A stretch of DNA of 64,000 nt from Lacimicrobium sp. SS2-24 (GCF_002201535.1 NZ_NIWW01000006.1:175015-239014); one strand, 5' to 3'. Shown: positions 9,004 through 18,059, counted from the stretch's first letter. The notes: generated by a model from the letters alone, not told the origin. Program-made: numbers and translations.

Positions 9004-10784
9004 GTTAACGCCTGCCACTGTTGCAGTGAACGGGCATCGCCGTTCTTTGCTTTGATATACATATTCAGTAAACGGATTTCCCGGCACTGATATTGCTCAT
9101 CAGGATCGGCCGGTATCTCGATCAGTTTCAAGCCACTGTTTTGCTCAACATACTGATTAAACACCTGCTTAAACTCGCCCACAGTTTGGCAATGGGCCGA
9201 CTCCCCTCCGTATGCCGCGATCAGTTTATGAATATCAAAGGCGGGATCATTGCAATAATAAATGGGGCCGTCGCCACTTTTGCCCAAATGGAAAATATTA
9301 TTACGCATATAGATAATAATGACGGCGGTGCGATCTTTTTGCATTTCAATCAACTCATTGGCCTGGAAATGCAGGCCACCATCGCCTGTTATCACCACCA
9401 CCCGTTCATTCAGTTGCTGCTCCTGTACCAGTTTTGCACAGTGGCGGGCATAAGGTAACGTGGTGCCCATGGCTCCATACCAGGGGTTGGTCAGCCAGCC
9501 CCGCCCAGCTTCGCCGAGACGGGTTTTAAGGCTGTAGCTGGCGAAATAGCTGTTACCTACCTCCGGCAGGTATAAATAGGGATTGGCATCATGCTGCTGT
9601 AAAACATTCATCACCGACGCAAGATTATGAAAATCCAGTTTATCGGTATCGGCTAATGGTACAGACGCACCCCGTTGTTCGGGCAATGTGCTCTCATACA
9701 CGGGTAAGGTCATAGTCAGCAGCGTCTCAAACAGCTCCACCAGGTCCTGCTCCTGCAAGGCAGTTCCCTTAAGCACCGTTTTATTGGCAAACGCCTCAAT
9801 AAAATGACTGCCGGTGGCAAAAGCGGTATTGGTGTCCTGCGCATAAATACTGCTGGCGACATCCATCACATAGTCGGCATGCTGTTCAATATACTCACGG
9901 CTGAAATTATCGCTGAATACACCGTTATAGGCCCCCAGGCACCTTGGTTCAAACTCATCGAACAGACCTTTGGCAAACCAACTGGTAGCAAAAGGAATAT
10001 TATGCTTTTCAGAGAACGCAATAATGAGGTCTCGCAATCGTGGATTATGTTTTACCCCATCACCGATGAAAAGGACCGGCTTTTGCGCCTGACTGAGACG
10101 GCGACGGATTTCATCGGCAATCAATGAACTGCCCGCCAGCAACTGAGAGCCACAGCCCAACTGCGATGGTGAATCCGGTAGCTGTAACGCCTGAGTCTTA
10201 CTGAACACCTGATCTCTGGGTACCTCAATAAATACCGGCTGGCGGTGTTGCCAGGCATAATGCAGTAGCTGCAAAAAGCTTTCACCGGCCATATTCGGCT
10301 GACCGTCATTGCGCTGCCCCTGTAACCGTTCTGCCTTCATGCCCAGTGCCGCAAAAGCCTCCAGCGCATTGTCATATTGAGTTCGCCAGGCGGCGCGCGC
10401 ATGTACAGTATGATGAATGGCCAGACTGCCCACTTCCTGTTCGCCCGGCGCACCGGATATAAACACCACCGGAAGACTTTCGGTCATGGCCAATGCCGCC
10501 GCGGAAACACAAGGCAGACTACCGACCGTATAGGTGGTCAGACAAAAACCCATTCCTTCTGTTTCGGCCTGAGCACAGGCACTGAAGCCGGCGTGCATCT
10601 CATTACTGGAGGGACACAACTCAAGATAAGGCTCAAGGGCACCGATTAAATTTGCGGCAAAATCACCACCCACCCCATAGAGTCGTTTACCGCCAAATAA
10701 GCTGATACACCGAGCTATCGTCTGACCCAGAGTAGGTAAACGCTCAGTATATGCCTTACCAAGATTGCTTTCGTAATTAAACAC
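9000..10784 (-). CDS. ThDP-dependent 2-oxoacid decarboxylase (pyruvate/indolepyruvate decarboxylase type)
   Basis: A 594-residue enzyme of the PDC/IPDC group that decarboxylates a 2-oxoacid to an aldehyde. The catalytic glutamate is in SSNEMHAGF near residue 61. The decarboxylase-type double histidine is in LAIHHTVHA. The ThDP-binding motif starts at ITGDGGLHFQANE and ends in MRNN. No membrane or signal segment. GGGGGTATCAC before the ATG provides the ribosome site. Only about 20 bases separate it from the terminator of the upstream transporter gene, so its promoter is short or overlaps that terminator. The substrate (pyruvate, indolepyruvate or another) cannot be read from sequence. Confidence 0.8.
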   Translation of the reverse strand: MFNYESNLGKAYTERLPTLGQTIARCISLFGGKRLYGVGGDFAANLIGALEPYLELCPSSNEMHAGFSACAQAETEGMGFCLTTYTVGSLPCVSAAALAMTESLPVVFISGAPGEQEVGSLAIHHTVHARAAWRTQYDNALEAFAALGMKAERLQGQRNDGQPNMAGESFLQLLHYAWQHRQPVFIEVPRDQVFSKTQALQLPDSPSQLGCGSQLLAGSSLIADEIRRRLSQAQKPVLFIGDGVKHNPRLRDLIIAFSEKHNIPFATSWFAKGLFDEFEPRCLGAYNGVFSDNFSREYIEQHADYVMDVASSIYAQDTNTAFATGSHFIEAFANKTVLKGTALQEQDLVELFETLLTMTLPVYESTLPEQRGASVPLADTDKLDFHNLASVMNVLQQHDANPYLYLPEVGNSYFASYSLKTRLGEAGRGWLTNPWYGAMGTTLPYARHCAKLVQEQQLNERVVVITGDGGLHFQANELIEMQKDRTAVIIIYMRNNIFHLGKSGDGPIYYCNDPAFDIHKLIAAYGGESAHCQTVGEFKQVFNQYVEQNSGLKLIEIPADPDEQYQCREIRLLNMYIKAKNGDARSLQQWQALT

Positions 10785-10800
10785 CGTGATACCCCCTTAG

Positions 10801-10831
10801 AAAAAAGCCGCTGGATAAAAAATCCAGCGGC
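10801..10831 (-). terminator. Rho-independent terminator of the NarK-type transporter gene
   Basis: The 10-bp stem GCCGCTGGAT / ATCCAGCGGC (10807-10831) encloses a 5-base loop and is followed on the minus strand by six T residues. It separates the transporter gene ending at 10856 from the decarboxylase gene. Confidence 0.88.
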
Positions 10832-10855
10832 CAGGTACAGCCTCGATAAGAGAGA

Positions 10856-12469
10856 TTAAGGGTTATAATACTGACCGTTCTTGCGCAGATAGAACATCCA
10901 GTTCAGCACCAGACAAACACCATAGAAAATGGCAAAGCCAATCAGCGCCACCTCAGGCGTAGTGGCTTTAATCTGCTCACCAAAGACCTTCGGGATATAA
11001 AACGCGCCGTAAGCCGCCACCGCAGAGGTCCAGCCCAATACTGGCCCCGCCTGCTCTTTAGGAAAGACCATGGCAATGGTTCTGAAGGTTGAACCATTAC
11101 CGATGCCTGTTGCGGCAAAGAGCACCAGGAACAAGACAAAGAATGGCCAGAAGAACTGTTCAGGTGTGGCTGACTGGTAGGCCATCTGCATATAGTACGC
11201 CGCACCCAGCGAAGACAACACCATGACCAGGGCGCAGAACTGGGTCACCAGTGCTCCACCAAATTTGTCAGCTAACCAACCACCAAGGGGACGGATCAAT
11301 GCGCCAATAAAAGGTGCGATCCAGGCAAACATCAATGCACTGGGCCCATTCGGATTAACCGTATCATGGGTCATCACACCGTCTACTACCAGGTGCTGAA
11401 AACCGAAAATGACTTTAATGGCCAGTGGAAAAGCCGCCGCAAAACCGATAAATGAACCAAAGGTCATGGTGTAGATCACACTCATCACCCAGGTATGGCG
11501 ATTGCGGAAAATCTGGTACTGTCGGCTCAGGCTCTGGCCGATGGCACCGGGCAGCATTTTCAGAATAAAGACCGTTGCGGTCACGACCAGTACCAGCACG
11601 ATCTCCTTCGGCACTCCCCAGCCAGAACCGTTCGCCGCTTCCGGCAAAATCAACCATAAGCCAGCCGCAGAAGTGCACAGACCAATGAGGAGCATGGCGC
11701 TGATCATCAGTATCGCCTTTGGCAATCCCGGTAAATCTGGTGTTACTTCCTGCGTACGGATATTGTGCATACCAAAGAACGTCGCAAAGGCCAGAGGCAC
11801 CAAAAACAATAGCCATAAAAAGCCGCCGTTCTGAATCCAGGTTTCACTGCCCGCAGGGATCTTGCCGATCAGCGTGCCCGAGGTCGACACCAGTGTTACC
11901 GGGTCACCCCCCAGCGCACCGAAAACGCCCATGGTCATAAACAGCGGAATCAGCACCTGCATGGTGGTGACACCAAAATTACCCAAACCGGCATTTAAAC
12001 CAAGGGCTAACCCTTGTTGCTTCTTGGGAAAGAAAAAGCTGATGTTTGACATTGATGAGGCAAAATTACCGCCACCAATACCAGACAGTAGTGCCAGTAA
12101 TTGATATTGCCACAGTGGCGTATCAGGATTCTGCAACGCGATACCAGTAAAAAAGGCAGGAATAATAAGCAAACTGGTGGTAAAGAAGATGGTATTGCGT
12201 CCGCCACAAAAGCGGATAAAAAAGCTACTGGGAATACGCAACGTGGCACCCGATAATCCGGCAATTGCAGTCAGGGTAAAAAGCTCACTGGCTGCAAAAT
12301 CAAAACCGGCATTCATCATCTGTACAGTGAGAATCCCCCAGTACAACCATACGGCAAATCCGCACAACAAGCTGGGAATGGAAATCCACAGGTTGCGATT
12401 TGCTATTGCTTTACCCTGGCTTTGCCAGAATCCTTCGTCTTCCGGTTCCCATCTGTCAAGATTGGCCAT
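10856..12469 (-). CDS. NNP-family nitrate/nitrite transporter (NarK type)
   Basis: This polytopic inner-membrane MFS protein of 537 residues moves nitrate or nitrite. The N terminus LDRWEPEDEGFWQSQGKAIA is the NarK-type lead. The NNP nitrate signature follows (GNFASSMSNISFFFPKKQQG with LGLNAGLGNFG). A second glycine-rich signature lies in the C half (TGIGNGSTFRTIAMVFPKEQAG). It is longer than E. coli NarK because of extra residues in the central loop. A NarL-type site lies 110 bases upstream of its ATG, in the gap after the kinase gene. No exact FNR box was found there. Transport direction is not predictable. Confidence 0.9.
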   Translation of the reverse strand: MANLDRWEPEDEGFWQSQGKAIANRNLWISIPSLLCGFAVWLYWGILTVQMMNAGFDFAASELFTLTAIAGLSGATLRIPSSFFIRFCGGRNTIFFTTSLLIIPAFFTGIALQNPDTPLWQYQLLALLSGIGGGNFASSMSNISFFFPKKQQGLALGLNAGLGNFGVTTMQVLIPLFMTMGVFGALGGDPVTLVSTSGTLIGKIPAGSETWIQNGGFLWLLFLVPLAFATFFGMHNIRTQEVTPDLPGLPKAILMISAMLLIGLCTSAAGLWLILPEAANGSGWGVPKEIVLVLVVTATVFILKMLPGAIGQSLSRQYQIFRNRHTWVMSVIYTMTFGSFIGFAAAFPLAIKVIFGFQHLVVDGVMTHDTVNPNGPSALMFAWIAPFIGALIRPLGGWLADKFGGALVTQFCALVMVLSSLGAAYYMQMAYQSATPEQFFWPFFVLFLVLFAATGIGNGSTFRTIAMVFPKEQAGPVLGWTSAVAAYGAFYIPKVFGEQIKATTPEVALIGFAIFYGVCLVLNWMFYLRKNGQYYNP

Positions 12470-12578
12470 TGGCTCACCCTCTGGTTAATAAAATTCGTCC
12501 TTGTCACTATTACCTGAAGCCGCAATGGCAACAATTCACTTGTATAGGTAGGCAGATATTTTTTTAGGGGTGACTGGC

Positions 12579-12594
12579 TATCTCTAAAGGAGTA
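12579..12594 (-). promoter_or_regulatory. NarL/NarP-type 7-2-7 site
   Basis: TATCTCT-AA-AGGAGTA fits the inverted NarL heptamer pair (TACYNMT consensus, two-base spacer) with one deviation. It lies upstream of the transporter gene starting at 12469. Binding is inferred. Confidence 0.55.
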
Positions 12595-12609
12595 GTGTCG
12601 CTAATAACA

Positions 12610-14334
12610 TCACTGCTGACTGAACAGGTAAATCACCACCAGCAAGGTGATAAACCAGAAACCGCTAATCAGCTTCCACAGCATTAATTTACCTGCCTCT
12701 TTTGGGGGGGGCAGCTCTTTAAGTAGTTCCGGGTTGGGGTGATTAAGATCGGCCATCAACTGGTCAATGGTCTGATAGCGCAGGGTCAGATCAAAGCTCA
12801 CACCCCGCTCCAGCGCCCGATCAAACCACAGCGGAATAACCGGATTATGGCGGCTGGCAGACACATAGCGCAGCTTGTCGTAGTCAGCCCAGTTGCGACA
12901 ATCGGCGATTCGCTCCCCATAGGGTAACTGGCCGGTAAACAGCTCATAGCAAAGAGTTGCCAGACTGTAGACATCACCCTGAGCGCCAGGGTTTTTACCC
13001 AGCAAATAATTCGGATCGGCATAGGTAGCCGTACCCAGAGCGCCGAGATGTTCAATAGGCCGGTATAACTCGGCCACCCCGGCCACAAATACCGAACCGA
13101 AATCCACCAGAGTCAGTTGATCGTTATCATCAATCAGAACATTGCCGGGCTTCACATCCTGATGCACCGCATCATTAGCGTGAAAGGCTTTAAGCGCTTC
13201 CGCCAGCTGTCGGATAAGCTGAATGCGCCGTTTTGGTCCGGCCTTAGGATTACTGGCACGCCAGCCATCAAGATCCTGGCCCCTGATCGGCTCCATCAGG
13301 TAATACAGTGCCGTACGTGGCCGTTGCTGGGAAAGTATCCTCACCACATTGGGGTGATGAATACGGCTGCCTATCCACTGCTCCTGAATAAACCGGTCAA
13401 TGTAATGGCTGTCATCACTGAAATTCGGTGACGGCGTCTTCATCACCCACTGACTGTCATCCTGCAGATCCTTAACCAGATAGAGCTGGCTGCGGGCAGA
13501 GTTATATAACACCTCCAGCACTTCGTAACCATCCAGCTTCATTCCCGGTGACAAGGTTGGTGGAAACGGCAGACGGGTCAGCTGGGCATTAAAATCATCC
13601 ACCTGCAACTGTGGCAGGGCCTGCACTTTTGCTACCACCGCCGACAAGTTGTCATCACTGCCCGCATCGCGCGCCATGTGAATTAACTGTTGGCTGAGAT
13701 TGTCAGCATCCTGGACTTCACTGAGCACTGCAGATAACTGTTGCACGGATAAGAAATCATGTACGCCATCGCTGGTCAGCAGCAATAAATCCTCTTCTTC
13801 TAATATCTGACTGCCATAATCCACATGCAACAGGTTATCCATGCCCAGCGCCCGGGATAAAAAACGGTGGTTATTACCAAGATTCGCTACATGATCCCGG
13901 GTAAGTTGCTGCAGTTCTCCGTTTCTGTATAAATAGATCCGGCTGTCACCCACATGAAAAAAGTGCAATTGCCGCCCCTTTAGCACCGCCGCAGAGAAAG
14001 TGGTCAGATAGCCTTTATGCTCATCGGCAAACTCATGACTTTTGCGATACAAGTGCAGGTTGATAGCCGATAACACCTGCTCGCCACTATGACTCACCGA
14101 CCAGGTATCAGGCGTCTTGTAGTATTCGAGAATAAAGCGGCTGACAGCAGATGCGCTGGCTTCCTTGCCGGCCTCCGCGGCAGAAATCCCATCGGCCACA
14201 ATCAGCACCTGCCCTTTAACCTGTTGCAGATAGGTGCTGTCCGGGCAGAAAATGGCCACGGCATCCTCATTGACCGGTTTAACACCCGCCTGAGTCTGCG
14301 CGCTACTGCCAAGTTGTAATAAGGACTCGCCCAT
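12610..14334 (-). CDS. PP2C phosphatase - Ser/Thr protein kinase fusion, tail-anchored
   Basis: A single 574-residue protein. Residues about 10-235 form a PP2C phosphatase (VADGISAAEAGKEAS, TSDGVHDFLS and GSDDNLSAVVA hold the metal aspartates). Residues about 262-520 form a Hanks-type kinase (ATP lysine in WVMKTP, catalytic loop HQDVKPGNVL, DFGS, and ADPNYLLG in the activation region). One membrane helix (LISGFWFITLLVVIYLF) ends the chain, so both domains face the cytoplasm. A comparable kinase lies beside nasA in Pseudomonas aeruginosa nitrate assimilation genes (from memory). It is flanked by NNP transporters, which are plausible targets (inference). Confidence 0.88.
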   Translation of the reverse strand: MGESLLQLGSSAQTQAGVKPVNEDAVAIFCPDSTYLQQVKGQVLIVADGISAAEAGKEASASAVSRFILEYYKTPDTWSVSHSGEQVLSAINLHLYRKSHEFADEHKGYLTTFSAAVLKGRQLHFFHVGDSRIYLYRNGELQQLTRDHVANLGNNHRFLSRALGMDNLLHVDYGSQILEEEDLLLLTSDGVHDFLSVQQLSAVLSEVQDADNLSQQLIHMARDAGSDDNLSAVVAKVQALPQLQVDDFNAQLTRLPFPPTLSPGMKLDGYEVLEVLYNSARSQLYLVKDLQDDSQWVMKTPSPNFSDDSHYIDRFIQEQWIGSRIHHPNVVRILSQQRPRTALYYLMEPIRGQDLDGWRASNPKAGPKRRIQLIRQLAEALKAFHANDAVHQDVKPGNVLIDDNDQLTLVDFGSVFVAGVAELYRPIEHLGALGTATYADPNYLLGKNPGAQGDVYSLATLCYELFTGQLPYGERIADCRNWADYDKLRYVSASRHNPVIPLWFDRALERGVSFDLTLRYQTIDQLMADLNHPNPELLKELPPPKEAGKLMLWKLISGFWFITLLVVIYLFSQQ

Positions 14335-14411
14335 CGTTATCCTTAAGGATTGGTATAAATACCAGCATGACCGAAATCAGTTTAATAAATCCAGCCTTAT
14401 CAGCAACAGGC

Positions 14412-14425
14412 TTGATACAAATCAA
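14412..14425 (+). promoter_or_regulatory. FNR-type box before narK1-like gene
   Basis: TTGATACAAATCAA is an exact match to the FNR palindrome TTGAT-N4-ATCAA, 63 bases before the ATG at 14488. A -10-like TATACT lies at 14453-14458. A single NarL-like heptamer, TACCAGC, lies about 50 bases upstream at 14359. Confidence 0.75.
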
Positions 14426-14487
14426 AGACCTTTATCTGAATCTGATAAACCCTATACTGTGGATATTTACTAATGTCGCGGGGACAA

Positions 14488-15756
14488 ATGCAGGCAATCT
14501 CACCTACAGGAATACGCGCGCTGATCCTCGCCACGCTGGTTTTTGCCGCCAATTTTTCGGTCTGGACCCTGTATGCCGCCCTCACAGAACCCCTGCAGCA
14601 GAGCCTGGGGCTGTCACTGACCGAACTGGGTATATTGCTCTCCGCGCCCATGCTCACCGGGGCACTGTTACGTGTTCCCGCCGGCATATGGGTTCAGAAA
14701 TATTCCGCCAAATCTCTGCTGTTGTGGCAGATGCTGTTGCTGATCCCCCCTCTATTATTACTACCTCAGGCAAACACCTTTGAGCATTACCTGTTGCTGG
14801 GATTGTGGCTTGGCGTGGCCGGCAGCGCCTTTACCCTGGGAATTAAATATGTGGCGGATTTCTTTCCCAGTAATCAACAAGGCACAGCACTGGGATTATT
14901 TGGTGCCGGTAATGCCGGGGCCGCGATCAATCTGATTCTGCTGCCGATACTCGACGAGCGCTGGCACTGGCAGTTAACCGGCTGGCTTTATACCGCCGGG
15001 ATTCTGCTGACCTGTATACTGTTCTGGCTGCTTGGCCCACGCCAACCAGCCGTCTCATCAACACATCAACACCCGGACAAAGCATTTATCCCTTTGCTGG
15101 GGCAGTTACGAATCTGGCGACTGGGATTATATTACTACTTTGTCTTCGGCTCTTTTCTGGCCCTGTTAATGTGGCTGCCCCATTACTATGTGCACGCTTA
15201 TGACCTGAGCATCAAACAGGCCATGGCTTTTACTTTGCTGTTTGTGGCCGGCTCGTCGCTGGTGCGTTCTGTGGGCGGCTGGTTTGCGGACCGTTACGGT
15301 GGCCGGGTGGTCAGCTGGTCGGTATTCTGGATCTGTTTGGTGTGTTTGTTTTTCTTAAGCTACCCACCCACCACCATGACCATACACGGCACCAGTAAAG
15401 ATGTGACCCTGCATATCGGTATTAATATCTGGTGGTTTACTGCCCTGCTGTTTGTGATGGGTATTGCTCAGGGCTTTGGCCGGGCAAGTGTATATAAACT
15501 GGTGAATGACTACTACCCGCAGCAAATGGGCACCGCTGGCGGTCTGATAGGTGCCATGGGCGCGCTGGGTGGCTGCACCCTGCCCATTCTGTTTGGTTTC
15601 CTGGTGGACTGGACCGGTTTTTATTCGGTGACCTTTATGCTCCTTTATGGGGTGTCCGCTGCCTGTATGATCGCCATGTACCTGGCTATCCAGACAGAAA
15701 GGCTACAACAGCGCTGGCAGTATGAGCGGGAGCATAATTTTCTCGATCAGGATTGA
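14488..15756 (+). CDS. NNP-family nitrate transporter, NarK1-like
   Basis: An inner-membrane MFS protein of 422 residues resembling NarK1-type nitrate/proton symporters rather than E. coli NarK: ILATLVFAANFSVWTLYAAL at the N terminus, the NNP motif in VADFFPSNQQGTALGLFGAG, and GFGRASVYKLVNDYYPQQMG in the C half. GGGGA placed 7 bases before the ATG at 14488 supports this start over the ATG at 14473. It is divergent from the kinase-phosphatase gene and preceded by an exact FNR palindrome, so anaerobic induction is likely. The first half of the fusion at 26779-29445 is its closest relative in the window. Confidence 0.88.
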   Translation: MQAISPTGIRALILATLVFAANFSVWTLYAALTEPLQQSLGLSLTELGILLSAPMLTGALLRVPAGIWVQKYSAKSLLLWQMLLLIPPLLLLPQANTFEHYLLLGLWLGVAGSAFTLGIKYVADFFPSNQQGTALGLFGAGNAGAAINLILLPILDERWHWQLTGWLYTAGILLTCILFWLLGPRQPAVSSTHQHPDKAFIPLLGQLRIWRLGLYYYFVFGSFLALLMWLPHYYVHAYDLSIKQAMAFTLLFVAGSSLVRSVGGWFADRYGGRVVSWSVFWICLVCLFFLSYPPTTMTIHGTSKDVTLHIGINIWWFTALLFVMGIAQGFGRASVYKLVNDYYPQQMGTAGGLIGAMGALGGCTLPILFGFLVDWTGFYSVTFMLLYGVSAACMIAMYLAIQTERLQQRWQYEREHNFLDQD

Positions 15757-15787
15757 TACCGGCCTGAGACGACTTTAACAGCCCCGC

Positions 15788-15803
15788 TACCCCCAAAGTA
15801 GCA
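15788..15803 (+). promoter_or_regulatory. NarL-type site, one good half, before the porin gene
   Basis: TACCCCC-AA-AGTAGCA has one good heptamer and one weak inverted partner. Its centre is 49 bases upstream of the FNR box centre, the same spacing as at 18010-18073. Confidence 0.4.
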
Positions 15804-15837
15804 AGGAGTGGGCATTGGGATAAGCCACTGCCAGAAT

Positions 15838-15851
15838 TTGATTTATATCAA
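15838..15851 (+). promoter_or_regulatory. FNR-type box before the porin gene
   Basis: TTGATTTATATCAA matches the FNR palindrome exactly, 62 bases before the porin ATG at 15913. Confidence 0.75.
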
Positions 15852-15912
15852 ACTACTGCAACTGAAACACTACGTAGTATACCCCCGTACCTTTCAACTA
15901 CGGGAAATCACC

Positions 15913-17094
15913 ATGAAACTTTCTGTTATTGCGTTATCCGCTGGCCTCAGCCTGGCACCCATGCAGACGTTACTGGCGCAGGAGTCACTGTCAGGGGCAA
16001 TACAAAATGGCGATGTGGATCTGTCATTCCGATACCGCTCTGAATTTGTTAACCAGCAGGGCATCGATGAAGATGCCCTGGCCAATACCCTGAAAACCCG
16101 TTTCGCCTATCAAAGTGGCGCTTATCAGGGGCTTAAGCTGGCACTGGAAGTGGATAATGTCAGCGCCATTGGCGGAGAAACCTATAACTCCACTGTTAAT
16201 GGCCATATCCAGCGCCCTGTGGTGGCCGACCCCACCGGCACCGAAGTCAACCTCGCCACCTTGTCCTGGCAGCGGGATGGGATGAATCTCAGCCTGGGCC
16301 GTCATCGTATTAACCATGGAGATCAGCGTTTTGTCGGCGGTGTAGGCTGGCGGCAGAACGAACAGACCTTCGATGGCTATCGCGCTCAATATAACGCCGC
16401 CAACAGCCTGAAACTGGACTACAGCTACATCTACAATATCAACCGCATCTTTGGTGATGACAGCGCCAATGGAAATCTGAAGGGGGATTTTCATCTGCTG
16501 CATGGCCACTACCAACTGGCAGAGGGCCATCAGTTAAGCGGCTTTGGTTACTGGCTCGATTTTGATCAGGCTCACGCCTTATCGACCCAGACCCTGGGCC
16601 TGAGTTATCAGGGCAAACTGGCCGGACTGACGCTTAAGGCCAGTTATGCCACACAACAGGATAACGGCGACAACAGCAAAGATTACTCTGCCGATTATAA
16701 GATGCTGGAGGTGTCCACCACACTGGCAGGGGCTAATCTTAAAGCCGGGATGGAAAATCTTGGCGCCGATAACGACGGTGCCTTTATTACGCCCCTGGCG
16801 ACATTACATAAGTTTCAGGGCTTTGCGGATAAGTTCCTGAATACCCCGCCAGAGGGCATTCAGGATCTGTATCTGGGGCTGGGTACCAGCCTCAGCGATA
16901 TCAAGCTTAACCTGACCTGGCACCAGTATGATAGTGACAGAGGCAGCATCGACTATGGTGATGAATGGAATCTCAGCGCCGGATATAAGCTCAATGCCAA
17001 CGTCAGCCTGTTGGTCAAATACGCTAGCTATCAGGCCGACGAGTTTGCCAATGACACCGAAAAACTCTGGCTGATGGTCAGCGCGAAACTCTGA
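15913..17094 (+). CDS. Outer-membrane beta-barrel porin (alginate-export-like)
   Basis: A 393-residue exported protein. The signal peptide is MKLSVIALSAGLSLAPMQ...LLAQ. The remainder alternates amphipathic strands with an N-terminal RYRSEFVNQQG and a phenylalanine-containing last strand close to the C terminus, as in porins of the alginate export/DcaP-like type. The motif NLSLGRHRINHGDQRFVGGVGWRQNEQTFDG resembles that family. The ATG at 15913 is chosen because it gives the signal peptide. FNR and NarL-like sites lie upstream and nitrate transporters flank it, so an outer-membrane route for nitrate or nitrite is a reasonable inference, not shown by the sequence. Confidence 0.75.
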   Translation: MKLSVIALSAGLSLAPMQTLLAQESLSGAIQNGDVDLSFRYRSEFVNQQGIDEDALANTLKTRFAYQSGAYQGLKLALEVDNVSAIGGETYNSTVNGHIQRPVVADPTGTEVNLATLSWQRDGMNLSLGRHRINHGDQRFVGGVGWRQNEQTFDGYRAQYNAANSLKLDYSYIYNINRIFGDDSANGNLKGDFHLLHGHYQLAEGHQLSGFGYWLDFDQAHALSTQTLGLSYQGKLAGLTLKASYATQQDNGDNSKDYSADYKMLEVSTTLAGANLKAGMENLGADNDGAFITPLATLHKFQGFADKFLNTPPEGIQDLYLGLGTSLSDIKLNLTWHQYDSDRGSIDYGDEWNLSAGYKLNANVSLLVKYASYQADEFANDTEKLWLMVSAKL

Positions 17095-17125
17095 TCCAAC
17101 TGTTCACCGAAGTTTCGCCGTCAGT

Positions 17126-17932
17126 CATGCCCGAATGTTGTTATCGGGCATCCAGCGCCTTTACACCTCTTCGTCAAAAGGTCACTGGGTTCCCGCCAAC
17201 GGCTGCGGGAACGACCACCTGTCATGCCCGAATGTTGTTATCGGGCATCTAGCGCCTTTACACCTCTTCGTCAAAAGGTCGCTGGGTTCCCGCCAACTGC
17301 CGCGGGAACTACCACCTGTCATGCCCGAATGTTGTTATCGGGCATCCAGTGCCTTTACAACTCTTCGTCAAAAGGTCACTGGGTTCCCGCCAGCTTTCGC
17401 GGGAACGCCCCCCTGTCATGCCCGAATGTTGTTATCGGGCATCCAGTGCCTTTACACCTCTTCGTCAAAAGGTCACTGGGTTCCCGCCAACGGCCGCGGG
17501 AACGACCACCTGTCATGCCCGAATGTTGTTATCGGGCATCCAGTGCCTTTACACCTCTTCGTCAAAAAGTCGCTGGGTTCCCGCCAACTGCCGCGGGAAC
17601 GACCACCCGCCATGCCCGAATGTTGTTATCGGGCATCCAGCGCCTTTACACCTCTTCGTCAAAAGGTCACTGGGTTCCCGCCAGCTGCCACGGGAACGAC
17701 CACCTGTCATGCCCGAATGTTGTTATCGGGCATCCAGCGCCTTTACACCTCGTCGTCAAAAGGTCGCTGGGTTCCCGCCAACGGCTGCGGGAACGACCAC
17801 CTGTCATGCCCGAATGTTGTTATCGGGCATCCAGCGCCTTTACACCTCTTCGTCAAAAGGTCACTGGGTTCCCGCCAACGGCTGCGGGAACGACCACCTG
17901 TCATGCCCGAATGCTGTTATCGGGCATCCAGT
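17126..17932. repeat. Tandem array of 97-bp double-hairpin repeats
   Basis: The element CATGCCCGAATG starts at 17126, 17223, 17320, 17417, 17514, 17611, 17708, 17805 and 17902, giving eight full 97-bp units and a partial ninth. Each unit holds two inverted repeats, ATGCCCGA...TCGGGCAT and GTTCCCGC...GCGGGAAC, joined by a conserved spacer containing CTCTTCGTCAAAA. Open frames through it are caused by the repeat and show no protein features. It fills most of the gap between the porin stop and the regulatory region of the next transporter. It is related to the array at the right edge of the window. Confidence 0.95.
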
Positions 17933-18009
17933 GACCTTCAAATCCAAGTTCTGCCAGATGTTCATTCCACAAAATCTGAGCGCCGAAAACTGCTCTCGTT
18001 GTACGTACC

Positions 18010-18025
18010 TACCCCCTAAGAGATA
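18010..18025 (+). promoter_or_regulatory. NarL-type 7-2-7 site
   Basis: TACCCCC-TA-AGAGATA fits an inverted pair of NarL heptamers. Its centre is 49 bases upstream of the FNR box centre at 18066.5. Confidence 0.6.
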
Positions 18026-18059
18026 GCTCTGGAGCATCGGATATAGCTAGCGGCAAATA

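Noticed and set aside
12531..12544. FNR box before the NarK-type gene at 12469
   Set aside because: TACAAGTGAATTGT on the minus strand, at the expected distance from the NarL site, shares too few fixed bases with the FNR palindrome.
17126..17932. Possible CRISPR array
   Set aside because: Unit length is 97 bp and the supposed spacers are nearly identical between units; no cas genes are nearby. It is a tandem repeat of hairpins.
17135..18026. Three long overlapping reading frames of 225-294 codons
   Set aside because: They run through the 97-bp tandem array; each of the three frames reads a shifted version of the same repeat words, and none has a ribosome site, domain or conserved start.
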